DNA from: Rhodospirillales bacterium
Lineage (GTDB): Bacteria; Pseudomonadota; Alphaproteobacteria; Reyranellales; Reyranellaceae
DNA length: 18,398 nt
NCBI GenBank assembly: GCA_013205335.1
Contig: JABMNB010000179.1
Span: 1-18,398, forward strand
Reading direction: 5' to 3'
The position numbers and the translations under genes were made by a program. The first letter of the stretch is position 1, and each line of letters begins with the position of its first letter. Positions 6,374 to 14,100 of this stretch are shown here, in pieces. The notes under the pieces are model-generated. The model did no database searches and was not told the DNA's origin. It saw only the letters and a list, made by a program, of their open reading frames with translations.

Positions 6374-7527
6374 CAATCTGGAGCTGGCTGCGCGCTGCCG
6401 CGCGACCTACCGCCATTGTCCTCGGCCTTGTTCTTGGCTTGGCGGCTTGTACCGCGATGCCGGGCGACGGCCCCTGGATGGGGGGCGCAGCCTCGACGAC
6501 GACCGAGGCATTGCCGTTCGACGTGATCGATCTCACGCCAACGACCATCGTAAACTATCGTCAGGCGCCGGCTATCGACCGCCCCTCCACAGTGAGCAAC
6601 CTGTCGGCCGGAGCCCGGATCGCAGTGGCGCCGGGTGATGCCATCAAGGTGCGAATCTTCGAGCCTTACGAAGGCAGCATTTTCCCGACCATTCAGCGGC
6701 CGGGCGCGGATTTCGGCGTCCAGCGCGTCACCGATGACGGCACGATCAACGTGCCCTTCGTCGGCACGATCAAGGTCGCTGGCCTCGACCTCAGCCAGAT
6801 CGAGAAGAAAGTCGGGCAGCAGGTTGCTACGTCCGGCAAGGCCCAGGACCCGCAGGTCATCGTCGAATTCGTGGCCGACCGGACCCATACGGTCATGGTG
6901 TCGGGCGACGTGAGGAACCCCGGGCGGATTTCCCTGCTCGAAGGGGTGCGCAGCGTCGTCGAGGCAATCAACAAGGCCGGCGGCCCAGCCGGCATTGGCG
7001 GGCAGGCTCCCAACGGTGTCGGCGCCAACCAGTTCGAAGTCGTCGTGCGCCGCAACGGCCAGATCATCCTGCAGTCGCAATATTCCGATCTGCTGGCCGG
7101 GGGCGACATCGGCCTTCAGAAGAACGACGAGATCGTGGTGCGTCCCAACGCCCGCATGTTCACGGTGTTGGGTGCCGTCGTGAAGGCGGGCAACGTCGAC
7201 ATGCCCAAGCATACGATCAGCCTGCTCGAAGCCATGGGCATGGTCGGTGGTCTGAACGATGCGCGTGCCAACAAAACGGGCGTTTATGTCTTCAGAATGG
7301 GGGATTTGCAGAACAATCCCCTGGCCCGGGCTCGCGTTTTCCGACTGGATCTTTACCAGCCGGTGTCCATTTTCATCGCCCAGCAATTCCCGGTGCTGCC
7401 GAAGGACGTTGTCTATATTACGAACGCTCCGCTCTACGAGTACGACAAGATCTTGACATCAATCTACCGTACGTTCTCGATCGTTGGCGTCGCGAGAGGC
7501 AATATCGTCACTACGACGGGCTTCTAA
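6370..7527 (+). CDS. Polysaccharide export outer-membrane lipoprotein (OPX, Wza/KpsD-like)
   Basis: A secreted lipoprotein of 385 residues. From TTG 6370 the signal peptide has a basic n-region with R8 and R12, a hydrophobic stretch AIVLGLVLG, and lipobox LAAC with the acylated cysteine at residue 27 (6448-6450). A Poly_export domain (PF02563) follows, with IAVAPGDAIKVRIFEPYEG and DDGTINVPFVGTIKVAGLDL. SLBB/beta-grasp repeats come next, seen as VMVSGDVRNPGRISLLEGV and FTVLGAVVKAGNVDMPKHT. OPX proteins form the outer-membrane outlet or periplasmic conduit for capsule and exopolysaccharide. The frame is open back to 6145 inside the STAS gene; that part has no family resemblance, so I prefer TTG 6370 with its GGAG. 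GTG 6340 is an alternative. The DevB-like gene starts 11 bp downstream. No Wzc/KpsE partner is encoded in the window. Confidence 0.88.
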   Translation: MTIWSWLRAAARPTAIVLGLVLGLAACTAMPGDGPWMGGAASTTTEALPFDVIDLTPTTIVNYRQAPAIDRPSTVSNLSAGARIAVAPGDAIKVRIFEPYEGSIFPTIQRPGADFGVQRVTDDGTINVPFVGTIKVAGLDLSQIEKKVGQQVATSGKAQDPQVIVEFVADRTHTVMVSGDVRNPGRISLLEGVRSVVEAINKAGGPAGIGGQAPNGVGANQFEVVVRRNGQIILQSQYSDLLAGGDIGLQKNDEIVVRPNARMFTVLGAVVKAGNVDMPKHTISLLEAMGMVGGLNDARANKTGVYVFRMGDLQNNPLARARVFRLDLYQPVSIFIAQQFPVLPKDVVYITNAPLYEYDKILTSIYRTFSIVGVARGNIVTTTGF

Positions 7528-7538
7528 CTAGGGGCAGC

Positions 7539-8567
7539 GTGCCCGAGGGTTTTCTGGTACTATCTATCATGGCGCAGGTAAGAAAGTTCACTTGGGGCGC
7601 CGCAGGATTGGCCGCGTTGCTGTTTGCCGCGGCCCTGACCCTGTGGATGATGCCCAGCCGGCAGATCAGCAGTGCCCAGGACGGACCGCGTCCTTTGGCG
7701 CCGTTGATCTCCCGTGGCTATACCGACGCACCGGCAGGCACGGCGCTGATTGCCGGCGACCCCGCCGGGGGTGGCGTGCTGATCGAACTGCGGGTGACCG
7801 ACGGCCAGAAGGTCAAGCGTGACGAGGTCATTGCCGTCCTGTCCAACTACCCCAAGGCCGACATCGCCGTCCGGACCACGGAGGCTGAACTCGCCAAGAC
7901 CAGGCAGGCGCGCCAGGCGATGGTCAGCGGCTATCGCACGGCGGAGATCGCCATGCAGGAAGTCGTGGTCAAGTCGACCGTCGAGGAGGTCAAGCTCAAG
8001 AACCTCGAGATGCAGCGTTCCGGCAAGCCGCCGGATCAGAAACAGCTCGAGCAGAGCATTTCCCAGCAGAGCCTCGAGCGGGAGCACGCCAAGCTCCGTG
8101 TTCTGAGGGAGACACTGCAGACAGATCTGCAGCAGATCGACACCGATATCTCCATCATCCAGGCGAAGCTCGACAATGCGCGCAACACGCGCGAGCAGGC
8201 GCTGGTGCTGTCACCGCTCGACGGCATGGTTATTCAGATTTATACGCGCCAGGGCGAACGCGTTTCCCAAAACGGCATCGCCAAGATCGTCGACCTGTCG
8301 CAGCTCCGCGTCCTCGCAGACGTGGATGAGCTGAACGTCGGTCGCATTGCGGCAGGGGGCAAAGTCGAGGTGACGTTCCGTGGCAGCTCGACCGTCTACA
8401 GTGGCACGATCTCGCGCGTCGCACCGACCGTGAAGCGAATGCAGCGCATGGAGCCCGATGGCGGTTCCTCCACGGACGCGCGCGTGGTGCAGGTCGAGAT
8501 CGAGCTCGACGACCCGTCCAGCATGCCGCAGGTCCTGGGCCGCGAGACGCGCGTCACCTTTCTCTGA
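7539..8567 (+). CDS. HlyD/DevB-like periplasmic adaptor (membrane fusion protein)
   Basis: The adaptor subunit would link the inner-membrane ABC exporter encoded next to an outer-membrane conduit. The 342-residue product has one N-terminal membrane helix (about residues 17-38) and a first half-lipoyl segment (GVLIELRVTDGQKVKRDEVIAVLSN). A long alpha-helical hairpin rich in Gln, Glu and Lys spans about residues 110-220. The second half-lipoyl segment is LVLSPLDGMVIQIYTRQGERV, followed by a beta-barrel (LRVLADVDELNVGRIAAGGKVEVTF). The operon order adaptor-permease-ATPase and the identity of the next two genes place it in the DevB group. The start is GTG 7539, after AGGGG at a short 4-bp spacing. 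ATG 7569 would lose 10 residues, keeps the membrane helix, and has no obvious ribosome site, so the start is uncertain. The stop overlaps the next ATG (TGATG). Confidence 0.85.
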   Translation: MPEGFLVLSIMAQVRKFTWGAAGLAALLFAAALTLWMMPSRQISSAQDGPRPLAPLISRGYTDAPAGTALIAGDPAGGGVLIELRVTDGQKVKRDEVIAVLSNYPKADIAVRTTEAELAKTRQARQAMVSGYRTAEIAMQEVVVKSTVEEVKLKNLEMQRSGKPPDQKQLEQSISQQSLEREHAKLRVLRETLQTDLQQIDTDISIIQAKLDNARNTREQALVLSPLDGMVIQIYTRQGERVSQNGIAKIVDLSQLRVLADVDELNVGRIAAGGKVEVTFRGSSTVYSGTISRVAPTVKRMQRMEPDGGSSTDARVVQVEIELDDPSSMPQVLGRETRVTFL

Positions 8568-9850
8568 TGACCGTCACGCTGCCAGCCCGTCCGTCGCTGC
8601 GGCCGCGGCAGCGGCGCTGGTTTCAGTGGCGGCCCAACTTCTCGTTGGCCCGCGTTCGGGCAGCCGCGGTCACCGCGACACGGATGCCTCTGGGGGCCCA
8701 GCAGCTCAAGCGTCAGCGGACCAGCACGCTTCTGTCGCTCGCGGGCGTAACCGCGAGCCTGCTGGTGATCTTTGCACAGCTCGGCATCGAGCGGGCCGTC
8801 TACGATTCGGCTATCCGGCTCCACCGTTCCGTGGTGGGTGACCTCGTCATGGTCCCCTACGGCTTCAAGTCGCTGCAGCTCCACGCCGAGGTGCCGGCCG
8901 CCTTGACCGACGTCCTGTCGGCCAATCCGGCGGTTACCAACACGCTACCCTTCTGGTTCGGCGTCATGTCGATCGCCCACAAGGGAATGGAGAGTGCGCG
9001 CCGTATCGCCTGGTACGCCGTCGACGTCGAGCGACCCGCCATCGACGTGCCTGGCCTGAGCGAGAATCTCTACCGCCTGCGTGAGGCGCGCCGGATGCTC
9101 TACGACCGCGAGTCTCGGCCCTATTTCGGTGATCTTGCCGAGCAGGTCGGCCCTGGCAAGCCGGAGTTCCAGGTTCTGGGGCCGCCCGACAATCGGGGGC
9201 TGCTGCGCCAGCTCTTCGTGGTCGGCACGTTCGCGCTCGGCCCCAACGTGCTGAACGATGGCTCGGTCATCATGTCGGAAGAAACGATGGCCGAGGTGTT
9301 CGGCTCGTGGTGGTCCGAACGGCCGGCCTTCATCGCGATCCAGCTTGCCAAGGGCTCGGACGTCAACGTGGTTCGCCAGGAAATCAACACCGCGCTCGCC
9401 GGGCGGGGCGAAGTGCTCACTCTTCGGGAATTCGAGAAGCGCGAGCGGATCTACTGGTCGCGCGAGACGCCGGTCGGCTACATCACCGACCTGGGTTTCG
9501 TCATGGGCGTGATGATCGGCATGGTCTTCATCTACTACGCCCAATACCAGATCATCCGCTTCTACCTTCCTGAATACGCCATCCTGAAGAGTCTCGGCTA
9601 CGACTGGTGGTTCTTCCTGTTCATGATCGGCCAGATCGGTGCGGCCATCATTACGCCGGCCTTCCTGGTGGCCTTTACGCTCGGACGCTTCGTCTATGGC
9701 GCCACCGAGGCGGCCATGCATCTCGGCATGACGATGGGCCTGCGCGAAATGGTCGTGGCGCTGGTCGCCTGTCTGGTCATGACTCTCGTCTCCAGCCTGT
9801 TCGCCATCCGGCGTCTGTGGCGGGTCGACCCCATCATGCTGTTCGAGTGA
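8567..9850 (+). CDS. DevC-family ABC exporter permease (FtsX/MacB-like fold)
   Basis: The 427-residue inner-membrane permease has DevC topology. One helix near 52-72 is followed by a large periplasmic domain (about 75-305) and three more helices (about 306-326, 350-372 and 393-414). Family-typical stretches are LGAQQLKRQRTSTLLSLAGV, DSAIRLHRSVVGDLVMVP (80-97) and LPEYAILKSLGY (334-345), the last a near-match to the DevC motif around HLPEYATLKAMGY. The N terminus carries about 25 extra Arg/Pro-rich residues. DevC of Anabaena exports heterocyst glycolipids with DevB, DevA and a TolC homologue. This protein is predicted to be the mechanotransmission-type permease of an analogous tripartite pump. 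ATG 8567 overlaps the adaptor stop by one base, and the ATPase ATG follows its stop by 2 bp. Confidence 0.87.
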   Translation: MTVTLPARPSLRPRQRRWFQWRPNFSLARVRAAAVTATRMPLGAQQLKRQRTSTLLSLAGVTASLLVIFAQLGIERAVYDSAIRLHRSVVGDLVMVPYGFKSLQLHAEVPAALTDVLSANPAVTNTLPFWFGVMSIAHKGMESARRIAWYAVDVERPAIDVPGLSENLYRLREARRMLYDRESRPYFGDLAEQVGPGKPEFQVLGPPDNRGLLRQLFVVGTFALGPNVLNDGSVIMSEETMAEVFGSWWSERPAFIAIQLAKGSDVNVVRQEINTALAGRGEVLTLREFEKRERIYWSRETPVGYITDLGFVMGVMIGMVFIYYAQYQIIRFYLPEYAILKSLGYDWWFFLFMIGQIGAAIITPAFLVAFTLGRFVYGATEAAMHLGMTMGLREMVVALVACLVMTLVSSLFAIRRLWRVDPIMLFE

Positions 9851-9852
9851 CC

Positions 9853-10569
9853 ATGACCGCTGACACGCAGGGCTTCGGGCCACCGGTCGTCGAGGCGGTC
9901 GACGTCCACCACCACTACGGCGAGGGGCCGCAGCGGGTCGACGTGTTGTTCGACATCAACATGCAGGTCCGCGAGGGCGAGCTGGTGATCGTCACCGGCC
10001 CGTCGGGTTCGGGCAAGACGACGCTGCTCACCATTCTCGGCACGATGCGCAAGCCCTCCGAGGGCAAGCTGCGTCTGCTTGGCACCGACATCGTGGGCCT
10101 GGGCGGCTCCGCGCTCGACGAGCTGCGTAACCGCATCCGCTTTCTGTTCCAGAAGCGCAATCTCCTGTCCTCGCTGACGGCGTTGCAGAATGTGATCGCC
10201 GGCGTTTCGACGACGCCGCTCGCGGATCCCGACTGGGACGAGCTGCGGGCAAGGCATCTGCTCAAAATGCTGGGCCTCGGCGACAAGGCGGCGGCCTGGC
10301 CGGACGAATTGTCGGGCGGACAGCAGCAGCGTGTCGCCATCGCCCGCACGATGATCGGGCTGCCCGACCTCATCATTGCCGACGAGCCGACCTCGGCGCT
10401 CGACCGCGTGTCGGGCCGGCTGGTGGTCGATCAGCTCAAGGACCTGGCCCTGCGCGCCAAGTGCGCCGTGGTGCTGTCGACCCACGACGAGCGCATCTTC
10501 GACGTCGCCTCGCGCCGCCTCCACATCGAGGACGGCCGCTGCTTCGAAGTCCCCATCCACTACCATTGA
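9853..10569 (+). CDS. DevA-family ABC exporter ATP-binding protein
   Basis: The 238-residue nucleotide-binding subunit contains Walker A GPSGSGKTT (49-57), Q-loop FLFQKRNLL (97-105), a canonical LSGGQ signature (153-157), Walker B LIIADEPTSALD (173-184) and switch histidine H211 in STHDERIFDVASRRLHIEDGR. That last stretch closely matches the DevA consensus around THDERIFDVADRI. The N-terminal VHHHYGEG preceding VLFDINMQV is also DevA-like. It powers the DevC-like permease. I chose ATG 9853, 2 bp after the permease stop; the frame is open back to 9607, but that part is a shadow of the permease gene. This canonical LSGGQ ATPase differs clearly from the YSMGM-type ATPase at 3924, so the operon encodes two separate ABC systems. 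Confidence 0.91.
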   Translation: MTADTQGFGPPVVEAVDVHHHYGEGPQRVDVLFDINMQVREGELVIVTGPSGSGKTTLLTILGTMRKPSEGKLRLLGTDIVGLGGSALDELRNRIRFLFQKRNLLSSLTALQNVIAGVSTTPLADPDWDELRARHLLKMLGLGDKAAAWPDELSGGQQQRVAIARTMIGLPDLIIADEPTSALDRVSGRLVVDQLKDLALRAKCAVVLSTHDERIFDVASRRLHIEDGRCFEVPIHYH

Positions 10570-10585
10570 GAGCGGCGGCCCCGGC

Positions 10586-11830
10586 ATGCTGCTGTTTCTG
10601 ATCGATCTCCTCGTCTTTCTGTGCCTGGCGGCGCAGTTCGCGATCGCGGGCTATTTCCTCTACCTCGTCTACTGGCTGTTCGAGCTGCCGCGCGGCGAGA
10701 CGGCTCGTCCGTCATTGCCCGAGGAGCTGCCACGCGTGTTGGTGCAGGTCCCGGTCTACAACGAGCCACTCGTGGTGGAACGCTCGATGGCCGCGATGGG
10801 CGCGCTCGACTGGCCGCGCGACCGCCTTACGATCCAGCTCCTCGACGACAGCAACGACATCACGTCCGACATCGCCGCCCACGCCGTGGCGCGCCTGCGC
10901 CGCGACGGCATCGATGCCCATCATGTGCGCCGCAGCGACCGCGGTGGCTTCAAGGCCGGCGCACTGGCCGCCGGCCTCGCCCTCGACGATGCACCCTATG
11001 TCGCGGTGTTCGACGCCGACTTCGTGCCGCCGCCGGGATGGCTGAAGCAGGCGATGGCCGCGATGCTCGCCCATCCGCGAGCGGCCTTCGTGCAGACGCG
11101 CATCGAATGGGGCAATGGCGAACGCAACTGGCTGACGCGCGCCCAGCGCCTCATGCAGGACGCGCACTTCGCCGTGGAGCAGGACATCCGTGCCCGCCGC
11201 GGCGTGCCGTTCCAGTTCAACGGCACCGGCGGCATCTGGCGCCGCGCCGCCGTCGAGGAAGCGGGGGGCTGGTCGCACGACACGCTGTCGGAGGATCTCG
11301 ACCTGGTGCTGCGAACCTACCTGAAAGGCTGGACCGGCGTGTTTCTGATGGACGCGCATGTGGTCGGCGAGCTGCCGCAGAAGGTCGAGGATTTCAGCGC
11401 CCAGCAGAGCCGCTGGTCCAAGGGCTTCGTACAGGTCGCCCGCAAGCTGCTGGGTCCGATCTGGAAGTCGGCGTGGCCGACCGAGGCCAAGCTCACGACC
11501 ACCGTGGCGCTCGCCCAGCAGCTCATTTTTCCGCTGCTCGTCGTCGGTGTCGTGGCCCTGGCGATCTCGATTATGGGCCATGGACGGGTGCTCGGCCTTT
11601 TCCGTTTTGGCCTCTGGCTGTGGCTGTTCGGTATGCTCGTCGTGCTGTTCGGCATGACCTGGGGGGCCTACCGGCGCCTGAAGCGCGGCGGCCTGGCGCG
11701 CTACCTGGTCACGGCTGCCAGCGTGCCCGTGCTGATCGTATATCTCGCCGTCGCCAATGCCACGGCGATCGTGAGCGCCGGTTTCGGCAAGAAGACCGAC
11801 TTCAACCGCACGCCCAAAACGGGCATCTGA
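10586..11830 (+). CDS. GT2 cellulose-synthase-like glycosyltransferase, first paralogue
   Basis: The 414-residue membrane glycosyltransferase belongs to the bacterial CESA/CSLA-like GT2 group. One N-terminal helix (about 3-32) precedes the catalytic domain. Visible motifs are VPVYNE (55-60), LLDDSND (85-91), DAD (143-145), FNGTGGIWRR (211-220), SEDLD (235-239) and QQSRW (273-277), which is the QxxRW of processive synthases. Three to four C-terminal helices follow, and the tail reads FNRTPKTG. Such enzymes polymerise or transfer beta-linked hexoses from UDP-glucose or GDP-mannose while feeding the product through the membrane. Which sugar is used here is not visible. ATG 10586 is 16 bp after the DevA-like stop; a longer frame from 10376 would overlap that gene. 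It resembles the next gene throughout. Confidence 0.88.
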   Translation: MLLFLIDLLVFLCLAAQFAIAGYFLYLVYWLFELPRGETARPSLPEELPRVLVQVPVYNEPLVVERSMAAMGALDWPRDRLTIQLLDDSNDITSDIAAHAVARLRRDGIDAHHVRRSDRGGFKAGALAAGLALDDAPYVAVFDADFVPPPGWLKQAMAAMLAHPRAAFVQTRIEWGNGERNWLTRAQRLMQDAHFAVEQDIRARRGVPFQFNGTGGIWRRAAVEEAGGWSHDTLSEDLDLVLRTYLKGWTGVFLMDAHVVGELPQKVEDFSAQQSRWSKGFVQVARKLLGPIWKSAWPTEAKLTTTVALAQQLIFPLLVVGVVALAISIMGHGRVLGLFRFGLWLWLFGMLVVLFGMTWGAYRRLKRGGLARYLVTAASVPVLIVYLAVANATAIVSAGFGKKTDFNRTPKTGI

Positions 11831-11840
11831 GGCAGCTTCG

Positions 11841-13139
11841 ATGGCCATTCTAGCCACCCTGGCCCTTGTCTTCGGCGCCGTATTCGCGGTCTGCTGCGTG
11901 CTGCTGGCCGCCTTCATCGGCAGCCTGCTTTACATGGTGCTGCTGCATCATCGCTTGAAAGCCGCGGGCCTCCGTCGCGAGGAGATGCTGCTGTCGACGC
12001 CGCTGCCGCCCGACGCGGACCTACCGCATGTCGTCGTGCAGATCCCGTCCTTCAACGAAGGCCCGGTGGTGCGCCGCGGCGCGGAATCGGCGGCGGCCCT
12101 CGACTGGCCGCGCGACAGGCTGCACATCCAGCTTCTCGACGACAGCACCGACGAGACGGCCGACATGGTGCGCCATGTCGCGGCCGAATTGCGCGCCAAG
12201 GGCTTCGACGTGGTGGCGCTGCAGCGCACCGACCGCAGCGGCTACAAGGGTGGGGCGCTGCACGAGGCGATGCAGAAGACGCCCTACGATTTCTTCGCGA
12301 TCTTCGACGTCGACTACATTCCGCCGGTCGACTTCCTGCGCGTCTGCATGCGGCCGTTCTTCGCCGAGCCGAAGACGGCGTTCGTCCAGGCGCGCTTCGA
12401 CTTCCTCAATCCGCACGAGAATGCGCTCACCGAGATGCAGATGGTGACGCTCGACGCCCATCTCGGGATCGAACAGGCAACGCGCTGCTGGGCGGGCCAT
12501 CCACTGCCCTTCAACGGCACTTGCGGCATCTGGCAGCGCGCGGCCATCGATGCCGGTGGCGGCTGGAAGGGTGATACCGTCACCGAGGACCTCGATCTCA
12601 CCTACCGCGGCTGGGTGAAGGGCTGGCGCGCATTGTTCCTGACCAGCGTGGGCGTGCCGGGCGAACTGCCGGCCGACACCAAGACCTGGCTGCGTCAGCA
12701 GCAGCGCTGGCAGGATGGCTTCCGCCACGTCTCGATGCGCATGTTCCCGGAGATTCTGAAGAGCCGGGACATCACGCCGTCGGCCAAGCTGGCGGCACTG
12801 CTGCATCTCTGCATGGCGCTGAACCAGCCGGTGCTTCTGGTGGGCGTGGTCTCGGGTATCCTGGCGGGCCTGCTGGCGCCGTCGCTGGTGCCGCTGCTGC
12901 TCACACTGCTGGCGATAACCGTGGCGTGGGTCCTGGTCTGCGCGACGACCTTCCTGCGCGCCGGGCATAACTTCATCCGTGGCGGCGAGATTCCACCGCT
13001 CGAGTTCGGCGTGATCCTGATGCGGTTCGTCGCCGGACAGGTGGCGACCGTCGTCCGCTCTCTCGGTGTCCACATCAGGAAATTGTTCAGCAAGCCCAAG
13101 CCGGTCGTATTCGACCGCACGCCCAAGCGCGGGACCTAA
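11841..13139 (+). CDS. GT2 cellulose-synthase-like glycosyltransferase, second paralogue
   Basis: The 432-residue paralogue of the preceding gene has the same layout: an N-terminal helix (about 5-36), IPSFNE (68-73), LLDDSTDET (98-106), DVD (156-158), FNGTCGIWQR (224-233), TEDLD (248-252), QQQRW (286-290), C-terminal helices and the tail FDRTPKRG. All catalytic Asp residues and the QxxRW motif are intact, so both copies look active. The two may act in sequence or make different linkages. ATG 11841 follows GAGG (11829-11832) at 8 bp, 10 bp after the first paralogue. Its TAA (13137-13139) overlaps the stop of the convergent amidinotransferase gene. Confidence 0.89.
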   Translation: MAILATLALVFGAVFAVCCVLLAAFIGSLLYMVLLHHRLKAAGLRREEMLLSTPLPPDADLPHVVVQIPSFNEGPVVRRGAESAAALDWPRDRLHIQLLDDSTDETADMVRHVAAELRAKGFDVVALQRTDRSGYKGGALHEAMQKTPYDFFAIFDVDYIPPVDFLRVCMRPFFAEPKTAFVQARFDFLNPHENALTEMQMVTLDAHLGIEQATRCWAGHPLPFNGTCGIWQRAAIDAGGGWKGDTVTEDLDLTYRGWVKGWRALFLTSVGVPGELPADTKTWLRQQQRWQDGFRHVSMRMFPEILKSRDITPSAKLAALLHLCMALNQPVLLVGVVSGILAGLLAPSLVPLLLTLLAITVAWVLVCATTFLRAGHNFIRGGEIPPLEFGVILMRFVAGQVATVVRSLGVHIRKLFSKPKPVVFDRTPKRGT

Positions 13140-14098
13140 TCCAGCACGCTCTCGCGCAGCAGCGGATGGTGCGCGCAGCGCAGGCCGCCGCCCAGCGCGA
13201 TAGGGCCGTCGAAGGGCAGGGGAATGACATCGATCTTGCGCCTGCGCAGCTCGTCGATCACGCGCCGGTTGTCGGCATCGATGATCACCCGTCCCGGCTC
13301 GAGGACGAGGCCGTTGGTCGCAAGAAGCGTTGCCTCCTCGGGGGAAACCTCGATCTTGTCCCAGTCGCGCAGCGACATCGGCAGCCCGTCGATCAGCTTC
13401 TGCGGGCAATGTATCACCAGGCCGGGCTGGATCAGCGCCATCGCGCAGTCGAGATGAAGGACGTGCGACTTCAGGGCGACGGGGATCACGCGATAGTCGT
13501 CGCCGAGGAGTGCCTGCAGCCAGTCCGCGCCGGCGAGATCGGACGCGCAGCCCGAGATGCCGACATAGATCTCGCGACCGTTGAGCAGCGTATCGCCGCC
13601 TTCGAGGAAGGGACCGTCGACGCAGCCTGGCGAACCCAGCGGGACGCTCGACCAGTGGGCGCCCCTGGTCGCCACCGCTTTCTGAATGAGCGGTCGAAGG
13701 CCATAGCGCTCGCGCTGGCGGCATTTCAGGCGCAACGAGGCGTCGACCACGTGTTTGCCGACGACAATCATGGCGTCGCGCGCAAAGAGCTGGGCGCCTT
13801 CGCCGTTCGGGGCGAGGAAAGTGCGCTCGTCGCCCTTCAGCCGTTGCGGGCGATGCACGGTGACGCCCTCGCGGGCCACGAGTTCGGCCAGCGCATCGAC
13901 CTGGCGCTCTATGCGGTGCGCCCCTTCGGGATCGACGTCGATCAGGCGTTGTCCGGCGTGGCTGCGGCTGAATTCGAGCCCCTCCGGCGTCAGCCAGCGG
14001 CAGGACTCCTCGTGGAAGACGACGAAGTCTTCGGCCGGCGAGATGCCGATCACCACTTCGCGAAGCTTGCCCCACTCGTGGTGTGCACCGAACAGCAT
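13136..14098 (-). CDS. Amidinotransferase-superfamily enzyme (GATM/StrB-like)
   Basis: The 320-residue cytoplasmic enzyme belongs to the guanidino-group-modifying superfamily (PF02274). Its N terminus, HHEWGKLREVVIG, is the family opening. The block ARDAMIVVGKHVVDASLRLK (106-125) resembles the glycine amidinotransferase segment around PRD. Catalytic-type residues are EGGD (166-169), H215 in HLD, and C308 in LGGGLRC near the C terminus. These match the Asp/His/Cys set of the superfamily. It could transfer an amidino group from arginine to an amine, or hydrolyse an arginine derivative; the block order favours the amidinotransferase branch. ATG 14098 lies 2 bp after the manC stop, so it is the last gene of the minus-strand unit. 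Longer upstream frames run through manC and are shadows. Confidence 0.82.
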   Translation of the reverse strand: MLFGAHHEWGKLREVVIGISPAEDFVVFHEESCRWLTPEGLEFSRSHAGQRLIDVDPEGAHRIERQVDALAELVAREGVTVHRPQRLKGDERTFLAPNGEGAQLFARDAMIVVGKHVVDASLRLKCRQRERYGLRPLIQKAVATRGAHWSSVPLGSPGCVDGPFLEGGDTLLNGREIYVGISGCASDLAGADWLQALLGDDYRVIPVALKSHVLHLDCAMALIQPGLVIHCPQKLIDGLPMSLRDWDKIEVSPEEATLLATNGLVLEPGRVIIDADNRRVIDELRRRKIDVIPLPFDGPIALGGGLRCAHHPLLRESVLD

Positions 14099-14100
14099 GC

